A stretch of DNA of 64,000 bases, taken from the NCBI GenBank assembly GCA_044222005.1, contig JBGANY010000001.1, positions 248,001-312,000 of the forward strand, given 5' to 3'. Of this stretch, positions 54,711 through 62,015 are shown one piece after another. This stretch comes from Methylotenera_A sp044222005. Lineage in GTDB: Bacteria; Pseudomonadota; Gammaproteobacteria; Burkholderiales; Methylophilaceae. Under the pieces are notes generated by a model, which was given only the letters and a program-made list of their open reading frames with translations, was not told where the DNA came from and ran no database searches. The stretch's first letter is position 1; each line of letters starts with the position of its first letter. The position numbers and the translations under genes are program-made.

Positions 54711-54974
54711 CTACGTATTTTTCCAGCGTTCAAGTTTTGGTATCCCGCGAGTTAATATCCATGCCAAAATCCCATTCATCCCATCTTTTTTCATTTCTTG
54801 AATACAAAACTTTTGAAATTTTTGAGCAGTATCAATATCTGGAGGACTTAGAAACCTTCCATTTTCATAACACATTGAGCAATACTTTTCATTTATTGAG
54901 CCATCTGCATTTGAACCACCACCTTTTTTATCTTTTTTCATTGGGTAGCCGCAACTTTGGCAAAATTTATTCAT
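54711..54974 (-). CDS. Integron cassette 3: putative zinc-ribbon protein
   Basis: This 87-residue protein has CxxC pairs at residues 5-8 (FCQSCGYPM) and 32-35 (YCSMCYENG), with NADGSINEKYC between them. This is the pattern of the 'putative zinc ribbon' family (PF12674-like, CxxCGMP ... DGSxSxxYCxxCYxxG). Four cysteines would bind one zinc. The remaining part is amphipathic. Function is unknown. A strong AAAGGAGG Shine-Dalgarno precedes the ATG, so translation does not rely on upstream genes. The cassette is AT-rich compared with its neighbour, consistent with separate origin. Confidence 0.8.
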   Translation of the reverse strand: MNKFCQSCGYPMKKDKKGGGSNADGSINEKYCSMCYENGRFLSPPDIDTAQKFQKFCIQEMKKDGMNGILAWILTRGIPKLERWKNT

Positions 54975-55012
54975 AATCCACCTCCTTTAAATAAGCGCAT
55001 ATCGCGCTGGAT

Positions 55013-55075
55013 GCCTAACGTAAAGCTAACCGGCTGACGTGCTTTTCGGCAGTCCGGTTGACCGCCGGATTAGCG
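55013..55075 (-). other. attC site of cassette 2
   Basis: On the minus strand, the site starts at a degenerate core (CGCTAAT) that includes the stop of the preceding gene and ends in the perfect core GTTAGGC. Inner arms GGTCAACCGGACTGCC and GGCAG-like complements fold back with a CGAAAAGC tip. It is 63 bp long. Confidence 0.8.
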
Positions 55076-55534
55076 CTTCCTGTACAGCGCATAGGGAATC
55101 CACCATTCTTCGAGCACCTGGATTGCAAAGTCCCTGTTCGCAGAGTCTTCACTGAAGGCCACCTCCTCCAAGAATCCAACGATCACTGCTTCCTGTTCTG
55201 CTGTGAGGGAAGCGAGTCGTGGAGGCTCCCTATCCGGGGGGCGCAGACTATAAAGCAGTCCTTCAACCGCCATCTTAGGATCGTCCATGTGTCGGAACGT
55301 ATAGTCGATCAGATGGGGCAGGTAATGCCGCCAGGAGGCAGGGTCGAGATAAGCAAGACCCCAGAAAGTATATGCCTCAAGATAAGCATCCGTCAGTTCG
55401 TCGAGGACTGCGTCATATGGTGGTGCGACATTGTAGCTGTCCTCTGCTTCGCCACCGCGCAGTGTCATTTGAGGGGCGGCTAAAGTATCGGCATGAAACA
55501 CCTCGCTGGCTCGGCGGCTGATCTCTGAACGCAT
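55070..55534 (-). CDS. Integron cassette 2, second gene: hypothetical protein (DUF6714-like)
   Basis: This 154-residue soluble acidic protein has DAYLEAYTFWGLAYLDPASW and LIDYTFRHMDDPKMAVEGLLYSL, a pattern I associate with the DUF6714 family; this assignment is from memory and uncertain. It has no transmembrane segment. It lies 5 bp after the Imm53-like gene with no attC between, so both travel as one two-gene cassette. Its stop codon is in the attC inner core. Confidence 0.72.
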   Translation of the reverse strand: MRSEISRRASEVFHADTLAAPQMTLRGGEAEDSYNVAPPYDAVLDELTDAYLEAYTFWGLAYLDPASWRHYLPHLIDYTFRHMDDPKMAVEGLLYSLRPPDREPPRLASLTAEQEAVIVGFLEEVAFSEDSANRDFAIQVLEEWWIPYALYRKR

Positions 55535-55539
55535 CTTAA

Positions 55540-55854
55540 TTAGTTGCCATTTTCTTCAGCCCACACGAGAAATACTTCAAGGATACGCTCGAGCTTTGTC
55601 TCGTCACCTGCCCCGTGCCAAGTGCCATTTTCGATGTAACAACTCAACCAACGCGAGCCAAGTGCGAAACGTTGGGCATCAACTTCTTCTGCGATCTCGG
55701 TGAATGCTTGCGTTTGTAAAGGCGTGCCTATGAGATTGATTTTTACCCACCACCCAGGATTATCACAAGACTGAATGTTTACGCCAGACGAATGTTCCCA
55801 TTCGCCATTACATTGATGTGAGTACCAAGTTTGTAGTCGCGCTAGTGTGTTCAT
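55540..55854 (-). CDS. Integron cassette 2, first gene: Imm53-like immunity protein
   Basis: This 104-residue soluble protein starts with LARLQTWYSHQCNGEWEHSS and has NIQSCDNPGWWVKINLIGTPL, which matches the immunity protein 53 pattern (LQxWYxxQCxGxWEH ... DNPGW). Imm53 proteins are predicted antidotes to polymorphic toxins. No toxin gene is seen here, so it is an orphan immunity gene, a known type of integron cargo. The ATG is 4 bp from the previous attC core. Confidence 0.8.
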   Translation of the reverse strand: MNTLARLQTWYSHQCNGEWEHSSGVNIQSCDNPGWWVKINLIGTPLQTQAFTEIAEEVDAQRFALGSRWLSCYIENGTWHGAGDETKLERILEVFLVWAEENGN

Positions 55855-55857
55855 GGC

Positions 55858-55915
55858 TGCTAACGTTTGACATAAGGGGCGCCGCTAGGCGTCCCGCTTG
55901 ATGGATGGGTTGGGC
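55858..55915 (-). other. attC site of cassette 1
   Basis: On the minus strand the site begins with the perfect core GCCCAAC, followed by CCATCCATCAAGCGGGACGCC, a 4-nt tip and GGCGCCCCTTATG, and ends in GTTAGCA. The inner arms GACGCC/GGCGCC pair. At 58 bp it is one of the shortest forms. It closely parallels the degenerate terminal attC at 54086-54144. Confidence 0.82.
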
Positions 55916-55926
55916 TGCCTGCCATG

Positions 55927-56343
55927 CTAGAACTCTAGGTCTGTCAAGACCTTTGAGGCTTTACCGCCCCAGAGATCTTTGCGCATAGCTAGTGCTGCTT
56001 TTTTGAATAAGGCAACGGATGGTTGCCGAATAAAAGCATGAATGGTTGTTAGTGTTTCTTCCGATGCAAAAAGAATAGCGTTATGCCATTCGGCTTGAAG
56101 TTCATCTAGTACTTCGGTTCTTGAACCGAAGTTACGCCCAAATTGAACTAGACCTGGCCCACGTTTCTCGAAATCCAACGCAGTGTACATGAGCATAATT
56201 ATGCACTTGAACCGAGTTTCTTTGAACTCTTGCTTTTGCAATAGTGCTGAATTTCGACGCTCCCATATGATACGTAACCAAGTACCAAGAACACTTCCAA
56301 TTCCAAGCAACCCAAGGGCAGATAGTGCATTTTCAATGGTCAT
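55927..56343 (-). CDS. Integron cassette 1: membrane-anchored hypothetical protein
   Basis: This 138-residue protein has an N-terminal hydrophobic helix (ALSALGLLGIGSVLGTWLRII) followed by a basic stretch (WERRNSALL), then a mostly helical cytoplasmic part ending GGKASKVLTDLEF. I recognise no family; similar short anchor-plus-helix proteins are common among integron cassettes. It is the cassette closest to attI, so it should be the most recent gain and the best expressed. An AAAGG lies 9 bp before the ATG. Confidence 0.78.
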   Translation of the reverse strand: MTIENALSALGLLGIGSVLGTWLRIIWERRNSALLQKQEFKETRFKCIIMLMYTALDFEKRGPGLVQFGRNFGSRTEVLDELQAEWHNAILFASEETLTTIHAFIRQPSVALFKKAALAMRKDLWGGKASKVLTDLEF

Positions 56344-56363
56344 ATGCGAGTAGCCTTTAAGAA

Positions 56364-56370
56364 GCCCAAC
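56364..56370 (-). other. attI core site
   Basis: GTTGGGC on the minus strand fits the GTTRRRY integration core exactly and lies between intI (113 bp away) and the first cassette gene. It marks the junction of attI with cassette 1, and the extent of attI on the intI side is unknown. The GGTGTATA repeats beside it may belong to the same site. Confidence 0.78.
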
Positions 56371-56376
56371 GTAAAA

Positions 56377-56420
56377 TATACACCGACTTAGGTGTATAAC
56401 TTGGTAAAAGCGGGTGTATA
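56377..56420. promoter_or_regulatory. GGTGTATA repeats near attI
   Basis: A perfect palindrome TATACACC-GACTTA-GGTGTATA occupies 56377-56398, and a third copy of GGTGTATA lies at 56413-56420, 22 bp (about two helical turns) after the second. The third copy overlaps the TATAAT at 56417-56422 that could drive intI. These may be integrase-binding direct repeats of attI or an operator controlling intI. Confidence 0.5.
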
Positions 56421-56422
56421 AT
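56417..56422 (+). promoter_or_regulatory. Putative -10 element of intI
   Basis: A perfect TATAAT lies 60 bp upstream of the intI start. No good -35 hexamer sits at standard spacing. No CTGT-N8-ACAG LexA box was found between this element and the start codon, unlike many SOS-controlled integron integrases. Confidence 0.38.
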
Positions 56423-56482
56423 TTCTGTCATATTCAATTTAACTGTATGAATTATCATTAATTCTATAATATTTTAACGCTA

Positions 56483-57475
56483 ATGAGCCAAGAAAATACA
56501 CCTGAAAACGCACAGCAGCCAAAGTTGCTGGATGTTGTACGGCAAAAAATACGTGTTAAGCATTACAGTGTTCGCACAGAAACGCAATACCTGCATTGGG
56601 TTAAGCGCTTTATTTTGTTTCATCATAAGCGCCATCCGCGTGATATGGGCGGTAAAGAGGTTGAGGCTTTTTTATCGCACATGGCCACGCATGGCAACGT
56701 TTCATCTAGCACGCAAAATCAGGCTTTATCGGCGATTTTGTTTTTGTATCGCGAGGTGTTAGAGCAAAATCTGCCTTGGCTGGATGATGTAATTCGTGCC
56801 AAAAAGCCCAAGCATTTGCCTGTGGTGCTTTCGCAGCAAGAAGTAAGCAAGATACTTGGTCGTATGCAGGGTACTTATGGCCTGATTGCGCGTTTGCTTT
56901 ATGGCACGGGCATGCGCATCATGGAGTGTTGCCGTTTGCGGGTGCAGGATATTGATTTTGACCGAGGTGAAATTTTAATTCGCAATGGCAAAGGCGCCAA
57001 AGATAGGGTGACGATGTTGCCGCAGACTTTGGTGGACCCTTTGAAAGCGCATTTGGCATGGCGCAAAGGTTTATTTGAAGATGACGCCGCAAAGGGCATG
57101 GCAGAGGTGTATTTGCCAGATGCGTTAGAGCGCAAACTGCCCTGCGCAGCAACCAGCTGGGTTTGGCAATATGTGTTTTGCTCCGGCAGTTATTCAATAG
57201 ACGCGCGTAGCGGGCACGAACGCAGACATCATTTAGATGAAAAGTTAATTCAGCGGGCAGTTAAAAAAGCCGTGGTAGAAGCGGGTATCACCAAGCCCGC
57301 CACGCCGCACACATTTCGCCACAGTTTTGCCACACATTTGCTTGAGGGCGGCTATGATATTCGCACCGTGCAGGAGCTATTGGGGCATAGCGACGTGAGC
57401 ACCACCATGATTTATACCCATGTGCTGAACAAAGGCGGGCGCGGTGTGAGCAGCCCGCTGGATGTGTTAAATTAA
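56483..57475 (+). CDS. intI: Integron integrase IntI
   Basis: This 330-residue tyrosine recombinase captures and shuffles cassettes at attI and attC. The catalytic set is complete: Arg145 (YGTGMRIMECCRLR), His276 and Arg279 (PHTFRHSFATH), His302 (LGHSDVSTT) and Tyr311 (MIYTHV). The integron-specific extra patch before the second Arg is present: ALERKLPCAATSWVWQYVF followed by SIDARSGHERRHHL, which parallels the ALERKYP-GW-WQYVFP segment of known IntI proteins. It is transcribed away from the cassettes, the usual orientation. It appears intact, so the integron may be active. Confidence 0.96.
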   Translation: MSQENTPENAQQPKLLDVVRQKIRVKHYSVRTETQYLHWVKRFILFHHKRHPRDMGGKEVEAFLSHMATHGNVSSSTQNQALSAILFLYREVLEQNLPWLDDVIRAKKPKHLPVVLSQQEVSKILGRMQGTYGLIARLLYGTGMRIMECCRLRVQDIDFDRGEILIRNGKGAKDRVTMLPQTLVDPLKAHLAWRKGLFEDDAAKGMAEVYLPDALERKLPCAATSWVWQYVFCSGSYSIDARSGHERRHHLDEKLIQRAVKKAVVEAGITKPATPHTFRHSFATHLLEGGYDIRTVQELLGHSDVSTTMIYTHVLNKGGRGVSSPLDVLN

Positions 57476-57498
57476 CAGTAATTGTTAGAAAGTCAAAT

Positions 57499-58311
57499 AT
57501 GGCCAATTTAGACGAATATCGCGTTAACCCTAAAAAGTTTTCGTTAATAAATTATAAATCCGATGATAAATCTCAACGCACTGGCGATAAAGCGCAGGAT
57601 GCGCTGGAGCTTGAAAAGCTGGCGACGGAGATCAATGCGCTGCAGGATATTCTGCACGCGCAGGCCAAACATAAGGTATTGCTGCTGATTCAGGGCATGG
57701 ATGCCAGCGGCAAGGATGGCACGATAAAGCATGTGTTTAGCGAGTGCGATCCTTTAGGTATACGTTTGGCGAGTTTTAAAGCGCCAACACCGGAAGAATT
57801 GGCGCACGATTACTTGTGGCGGGTGCATGCCCAAGTGCCGCAAAAGGGCGAGATTGTGATTTTTAACCGCAGCCACTATGAAGATGTGCTGATTGTGAAA
57901 GTGCACGACTGGATTGATGATGCGGAGTGCGAGCGCAGATACGCACAGATTAACGATTTTGAACGCATGCTTACCGAAACCGGCACGGTGATCATCAAGT
58001 GCTATTTGCATATCTCGAAAGAAGAGCAAAAACAGCGCATGCTGGATCGCCTGAACGACCCGACCAAAACCTGGAAATTTAACCCGAATGATTTGAAAGA
58101 GCGCGATTTGTGGGATAGTTATATGCAGGCCTATGAAAATGCAATGCGCGCGACTTCGACCGAGTATGCGCCCTGGTATGTGGTGCCGGCAGATTCCAAA
58201 ACCAACCGCAATTTGCTGATTTCCAGACTGTTGCTAAATGCGCTTAAAGGCTTGAAACCGGCGTATCCGCCTGTGCCAGCCGAGTATAAGAGTATCAAGA
58301 TTAAAGATTAG
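57499..58311 (+). CDS. ppk2: Polyphosphate kinase 2 family protein
   Basis: This 270-residue P-loop kinase transfers phosphate between polyphosphate and nucleotides. Walker A is GMDASGKDG (residues 66-74), the lid region has APTPEELAHDYLWRVHA, and Walker B IFNRSHYEDVL lies near 131-141, followed by KCYLHISKEEQKQRMLDRL. Single-domain PPK2 enzymes phosphorylate GDP, ADP or AMP according to class; the class cannot be fixed from this reading. It starts 23 bp after intI on the same strand, but by synteny it is backbone rather than integron cargo. Confidence 0.92.
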   Translation: MANLDEYRVNPKKFSLINYKSDDKSQRTGDKAQDALELEKLATEINALQDILHAQAKHKVLLLIQGMDASGKDGTIKHVFSECDPLGIRLASFKAPTPEELAHDYLWRVHAQVPQKGEIVIFNRSHYEDVLIVKVHDWIDDAECERRYAQINDFERMLTETGTVIIKCYLHISKEEQKQRMLDRLNDPTKTWKFNPNDLKERDLWDSYMQAYENAMRATSTEYAPWYVVPADSKTNRNLLISRLLLNALKGLKPAYPPVPAEYKSIKIKD

Positions 58312-58403
58312 TAGATTTTGGAAATAACAGATTTAATGGTTTTTACGCTTGCTGTTTTTGCACATATTGCCTCAAACTCGCATGTTTATTTTTCGAGTAG
58401 GAT

Positions 58404-59771
58404 ATGAGTCTAAGGTTCCGCTTAAATCTGCTGATCACCTTGCTGTCGCTGGCTTTTATACTGGTGGTGGGCACGATATTGGTGAACGATACGCGCATTT
58501 CGATTCGCGAGCGGGTAGAGGCTGCAAGCCGTGTCACGGTGCAGCTGCTCGATACCGTCATTATCAGCTCCGCAATGAACCCGGATATGGGCCCCACACA
58601 TGTGGTGCTGCAGCAATTTTTGCAGTCGCTGGGCTATGTACGCAGCAGCAATATCGTGCTTTACGATATACGCGGCAATGTCATATATCAATCGCCGGAG
58701 TCCACCTATCGCACTGAAGTGCATCCGCCGGACTGGTTTGTGAAACTGGTAGCGCCCGCGACAGAGACCATGGAGCGGAAAATTCGCTACGGCACCTTGG
58801 TGGTTTCATCCAGCGCAGCGGGTTCAATACGTGAGGCGTGGGTTGGATTTAGCCAGTTGATGTGGATCGGCTTAGGCTTTTTTATACTGTTGAACAGCAT
58901 GGTATATGCGCTGCTAAGTCATTCACTCAGGCCGGTCAATCGCATTCTGGCCTCCATCAATCGTATGGAGCAGGGCGACCTAACTACGCGTTTGCCAACC
59001 TTTAAATTGCCAGAATTCGATCGCATCGGGCATAGTTTGAACCGCATGGCAGAATCGCTGGCGATAGAGCGGCAGTTGGAAGAAAACCGTCAGCTTACGC
59101 AGCTGATACAAAGCCATATTGAAGATGAACGCAGAAGCCTTGCGCGTGAGCTGCATGATGAGCTTGGCCAGTATGTGACGGCGATTAAAACCTTTGCAGT
59201 GGCGATTGCCAATAAAACCAAGGGCAAAGTGCCAGAAGTGGAAGCAAGCGCGCAAACCATTGTTGCAGCCGCCAATCATATCTATGACGGCATGCACGAT
59301 ATAATTCGCCAGTTGCGTCCCGGAGCGCTGGATAACCTGGGTTTGAGTGAAACCCTGCGCGATGCAGTCAATTTTTACCAAAACCAGCATCCTGATTTGG
59401 CTATTAATTTAAGATTGTCCGGCAATCTGGATGCTTTAGGTGAAACTTTGAACATCAATATTTATCGAATAGTGCAGGAGTCAATCAATAACGTGATTAA
59501 GCATGCTGAAGCCACGATGATTGATATTGATCTTGCCTTGACCAAAACAGGTGCATTGCAGCTTACGATTAAGGATAACGGTTTAGGTATGGATATTAAT
59601 GCGGTTGATCAAACTAACCATTTTGGATTACTTGGCATGCGTGAGCGTGTGCAGGGGTTGCATGGCAGTTTTAATGTGGATTCCGAAACTGATCCAGCAT
59701 CACCGCATCACGGTACAGTAATTTCTATTAATATTCCATTAGCAATCAAAACAGAGGGTCAGTTAACATGA
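58404..59771 (+). CDS. Sensor histidine kinase, LapD/MoxY-type N-terminus
   Basis: This 455-residue inner-membrane kinase has an N-terminal helix (~9-27), a periplasmic sensing part of about 120 residues, a second helix (~152-172), a HAMP linker (RPVNRILASINRMEQGDL) and a HisKA_3 core with His251 (ARELHDELGQYV). The ATPase region has the N box IVQESINNVIKHA and the G1 box DNGLGMD. The opening RFRLNLLITLLSLAFILVVG and periplasmic region resemble the LapD_MoxY family, including MoxY, which controls methanol oxidation in Paracoccus. It overlaps its response-regulator gene by 4 bp. The signal is unknown. Confidence 0.9.
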   Translation: MSLRFRLNLLITLLSLAFILVVGTILVNDTRISIRERVEAASRVTVQLLDTVIISSAMNPDMGPTHVVLQQFLQSLGYVRSSNIVLYDIRGNVIYQSPESTYRTEVHPPDWFVKLVAPATETMERKIRYGTLVVSSSAAGSIREAWVGFSQLMWIGLGFFILLNSMVYALLSHSLRPVNRILASINRMEQGDLTTRLPTFKLPEFDRIGHSLNRMAESLAIERQLEENRQLTQLIQSHIEDERRSLARELHDELGQYVTAIKTFAVAIANKTKGKVPEVEASAQTIVAAANHIYDGMHDIIRQLRPGALDNLGLSETLRDAVNFYQNQHPDLAINLRLSGNLDALGETLNINIYRIVQESINNVIKHAEATMIDIDLALTKTGALQLTIKDNGLGMDINAVDQTNHFGLLGMRERVQGLHGSFNVDSETDPASPHHGTVISINIPLAIKTEGQLT

Positions 59772-60406
59772 GCCAAATTAACGTGATGCTGGTCGATGAC
59801 CACGCCGTAGTGCGCATGGGCTTTAAGATGCTGCTGGAAACCGCATCGGATATAAAAGTAGTTGCCGAGGCAGAAAATGGTGAGGCTGCGATTAAGGCTT
59901 ATATGGAACAAAAGCCAGACGTGGTCGTCATGGATATCACCATGCCCGGCATGGGCGGCTTGGAGGCTATTGAGCGTATCTTGGCTAAAGAAAGCCATGC
60001 CAAAATCCTGGTGCTCTCTGCGCATGAAGATTCCGTGCATCCCAAGCGAGTGCTGAATGCTGGGGCGGTGGGCTATTTAACGAAAAGATCGGCTGCTGAG
60101 GAGTTGATTAAAGCGATTCGCATTGTTGCAAGCGGCAAAAAATACCTCGAAGCCAGCGTGGCGCAGCAAATGGCGATTCAGCAGTTATCAGGTGAGCAAA
60201 GCCCGGTGGATGTGCTGAGCGAGCGCGAGTTTGAAGTATTCATGTCGCTGGCAAAAGGCAAAACTACCAATGAAATTGCGGAGGCCTTATTTCTAAGCCC
60301 GCGCACGGTGGGCACGCATTTATACAACATCAAGCAGAAACTAAACGCTAATAATTCAGCTGAAATCGCGCTGATTGCGATGCGAAGCGGTTTGCTGGAA
60401 CCTTAA
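59768..60406 (+). CDS. LuxR-family response regulator
   Basis: This 212-residue regulator has a receiver domain with Asp56 (VVVMDITMPGMGG), the acidic pair near the start (MLVDDHAVVRMG) and Lys in GYLTKRSAAEEL. The C-terminal LuxR helix-turn-helix (~145-205) has LSEREFEVFMSLAKGKTTNEIA and SPRTVGTHLYNIKQKL. It is translationally coupled to the sensor kinase (ATGA). Its last 59 bp overlap the end of the convergent lipoprotein gene. It resembles the UhpA/MoxX group. Confidence 0.93.
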   Translation: MSQINVMLVDDHAVVRMGFKMLLETASDIKVVAEAENGEAAIKAYMEQKPDVVVMDITMPGMGGLEAIERILAKESHAKILVLSAHEDSVHPKRVLNAGAVGYLTKRSAAEELIKAIRIVASGKKYLEASVAQQMAIQQLSGEQSPVDVLSEREFEVFMSLAKGKTTNEIAEALFLSPRTVGTHLYNIKQKLNANNSAEIALIAMRSGLLEP

Positions 60407-61034
60407 GTATTACGTTATCTTCATTGGTCTTATAGCGCGCAACATTGAGTTCGCCCGGGCTTGCCAGTTCCACTACAGCAATTCCGCCGCTGGGCAATTT
60501 ACCAAAATCCGGCGGAATCAGAAAAGTGATTATTTTTTTGTCGTTCTCGTTCTCAGCGCTAGATTTTATCGCGCCTGTAGCCACCGCCCAGCGTTGCCAC
60601 TCTTGCTGTTTTGGCAGGCTGGTAGCACCCATCAAACGCGCTTTTTCGTATACGGCTGCTTTTTCTTCACCAATGAGCAGGTTGAATAGTTCGACACGCA
60701 CCAGCTTGCTGCTTTGTATCACCTGGATCGGCGTTTCGGTATCTTCAGCCTGTTCCGGCAAAGGTTCTGCTATCGGTTTGACTTCCTGAAATCCGGAAGT
60801 GGCCATTGCAACCCAGACATCATCCGGCTGTGTGTCTTTAAGTTTAATGCTCTTGGGTTCGCGGTTGCTGCTTCCTTCTTCAACATCCATCGCCTTGGCC
60901 ACAGCCTTATCCGCAATGCTGGTGGCGATGGAGCGCGCGATTTGCTGCGCGACTGTTCCGCCCAGGCAGCCGCTGAGCAGACATAAGGCTGCAAGCAATG
61001 CAATAGTTCTAAAAATTATAAAGGGGTTAACCAT
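60348..61034 (-). CDS. Putative lipoprotein of unknown function
   Basis: This 228-residue protein starts with a lipoprotein signal ending in the lipobox LLSGC (residues ~19-23), so it should be anchored to a membrane facing the periplasm. The mature part is soluble and mixed in composition, with GATSLPKQQEWQRWAVATGA and ITFLIPPDFGKLPSGGIAVVELASP. I recognise no family. Its 3' end overlaps the response regulator by 59 bp, convergent, which makes the last part of either protein more doubtful; the lipobox and codon pattern support the gene. Confidence 0.75.
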   Translation of the reverse strand: MVNPFIIFRTIALLAALCLLSGCLGGTVAQQIARSIATSIADKAVAKAMDVEEGSSNREPKSIKLKDTQPDDVWVAMATSGFQEVKPIAEPLPEQAEDTETPIQVIQSSKLVRVELFNLLIGEEKAAVYEKARLMGATSLPKQQEWQRWAVATGAIKSSAENENDKKIITFLIPPDFGKLPSGGIAVVELASPGELNVARYKTNEDNVILKVPANRFASQSARFQLNY

Positions 61035-61130
61035 TAAAACTAAGCCTGCGTTTTTAACGGGGAAAGTTCAGATTACTGCTAACTAATTGAAATGTCTAGT
61101 GCTTTGTGATGATGCCAGTGTTCGGCCACA

Positions 61131-62015
61131 TTATTTTGTGGTCTGTGTTGCGTGTACGCTAATAATACCACTCAGGATGATTAAACCGATCGCCAGCCAT
61201 TCTGAAAATGAAAGCTGTTCTTGCCATAATAAAATGCCGATTAAACTGGCCAGCACCACCGTCACATAGGCCAAGCTTGCCACGGTGAGCGTGTTACCGG
61301 TGCGATAGGCGCGCGTCAGCGCCAGTTGCGCAATCGTGGCAGAAACACCCAAACCCAATAGTAGCGGCATATCCTGCCAGCCAATCGGGGTGAAATGCTG
61401 TAACAGCATCCAGAGGCCGCCTCCTATGGTAGAGATCAGTGTGAAATAAAATACAGTGCGCCAGTCCGGCTCGTTTGCGTTCGCCAGCTGCTTTACATGC
61501 ACATAGGCCAGTGCGGCCCCTGCGCCGGAAAGCAGCCCCATCGCGCCTGCCAGGCTGTCTTCACGATGAAACGTGGGTTTCAGCAGCAGTACAATGCCTA
61601 TAAATCCCAACACTACAGCAATATATAGTCCTTTTTTAGCCAGACTTGTCTGATGCTCTTTTTGCAGTAATAACGGCATCAACAGCGCCAGAAACAAAGG
61701 CGAGGTGTAGTTGAGCGTGATGGCTGTGGCGAGCGGTAAATGCGCAATGGCATAAAAAAACAAAACCAGCGACGCAAAGCCTACCAAAGCGCGTGACATG
61801 TGTTTTGCCATTACAGGTGTTTTAAGCGGCAATTTCCTGGCGAAAATATAAGCGTAGATTACCAGTAGCCCAAAAGCCGAGCGATAAAACACCAGTTCTG
61901 CACTGCTGAATTTGGCCGCCCCGATTTTTACCAGCGTGCCCATAATGGCAAAGCCCAGTGCGGCCACCAGCATCCACAAGCTGCGCAGGTTTGGCAGCGA
62001 ATCAGGAAATTTCAT
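61131..62015 (-). CDS. EamA/DMT-family transporter
   Basis: This 294-residue protein has ten predicted transmembrane helices arranged as two EamA repeats of about 145 residues. The first contains ELVFYRSAFGLLVIYAY and the second GLLSGAGAALAYVHVKQLA. Family members export amino acids, nucleosides or other metabolites; the substrate cannot be read. The start overlaps the end of the Rieske oxygenase gene by 4 bp (ATGA), suggesting a two-gene operon. Confidence 0.88.
   Translation of the reverse strand: MKFPDSLPNLRSLWMLVAALGFAIMGTLVKIGAAKFSSAELVFYRSAFGLLVIYAYIFARKLPLKTPVMAKHMSRALVGFASLVLFFYAIAHLPLATAITLNYTSPLFLALLMPLLLQKEHQTSLAKKGLYIAVVLGFIGIVLLLKPTFHREDSLAGAMGLLSGAGAALAYVHVKQLANANEPDWRTVFYFTLISTIGGGLWMLLQHFTPIGWQDMPLLLGLGVSATIAQLALTRAYRTGNTLTVASLAYVTVVLASLIGILLWQEQLSFSEWLAIGLIILSGIISVHATQTTK

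Noticed and set aside
54754..54764. AATATCCATGC, identical to the centre of the 35-bp repeat
   Set aside because: No arm similarity or palindrome on either side; it lies in the coding sequence of the zinc-ribbon cassette and is probably chance.
54626..54976. 116-codon open frame on the + strand opposite cassette 3
   Set aside because: It starts inside the attC, has no recognisable features, and the opposite strand carries a clear zinc-ribbon protein with a strong ribosome binding site.
56423..56482. Possible LexA box upstream of intI
   Set aside because: CTGT occurs twice as a direct repeat, but there is no CTGT-N8-ACAG inverted arrangement.
57484..57490. GTTAGAA just after intI as a further attC core
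   Set aside because: No second core or paired arms are nearby, and the following ppk2 gene is a typical backbone gene.
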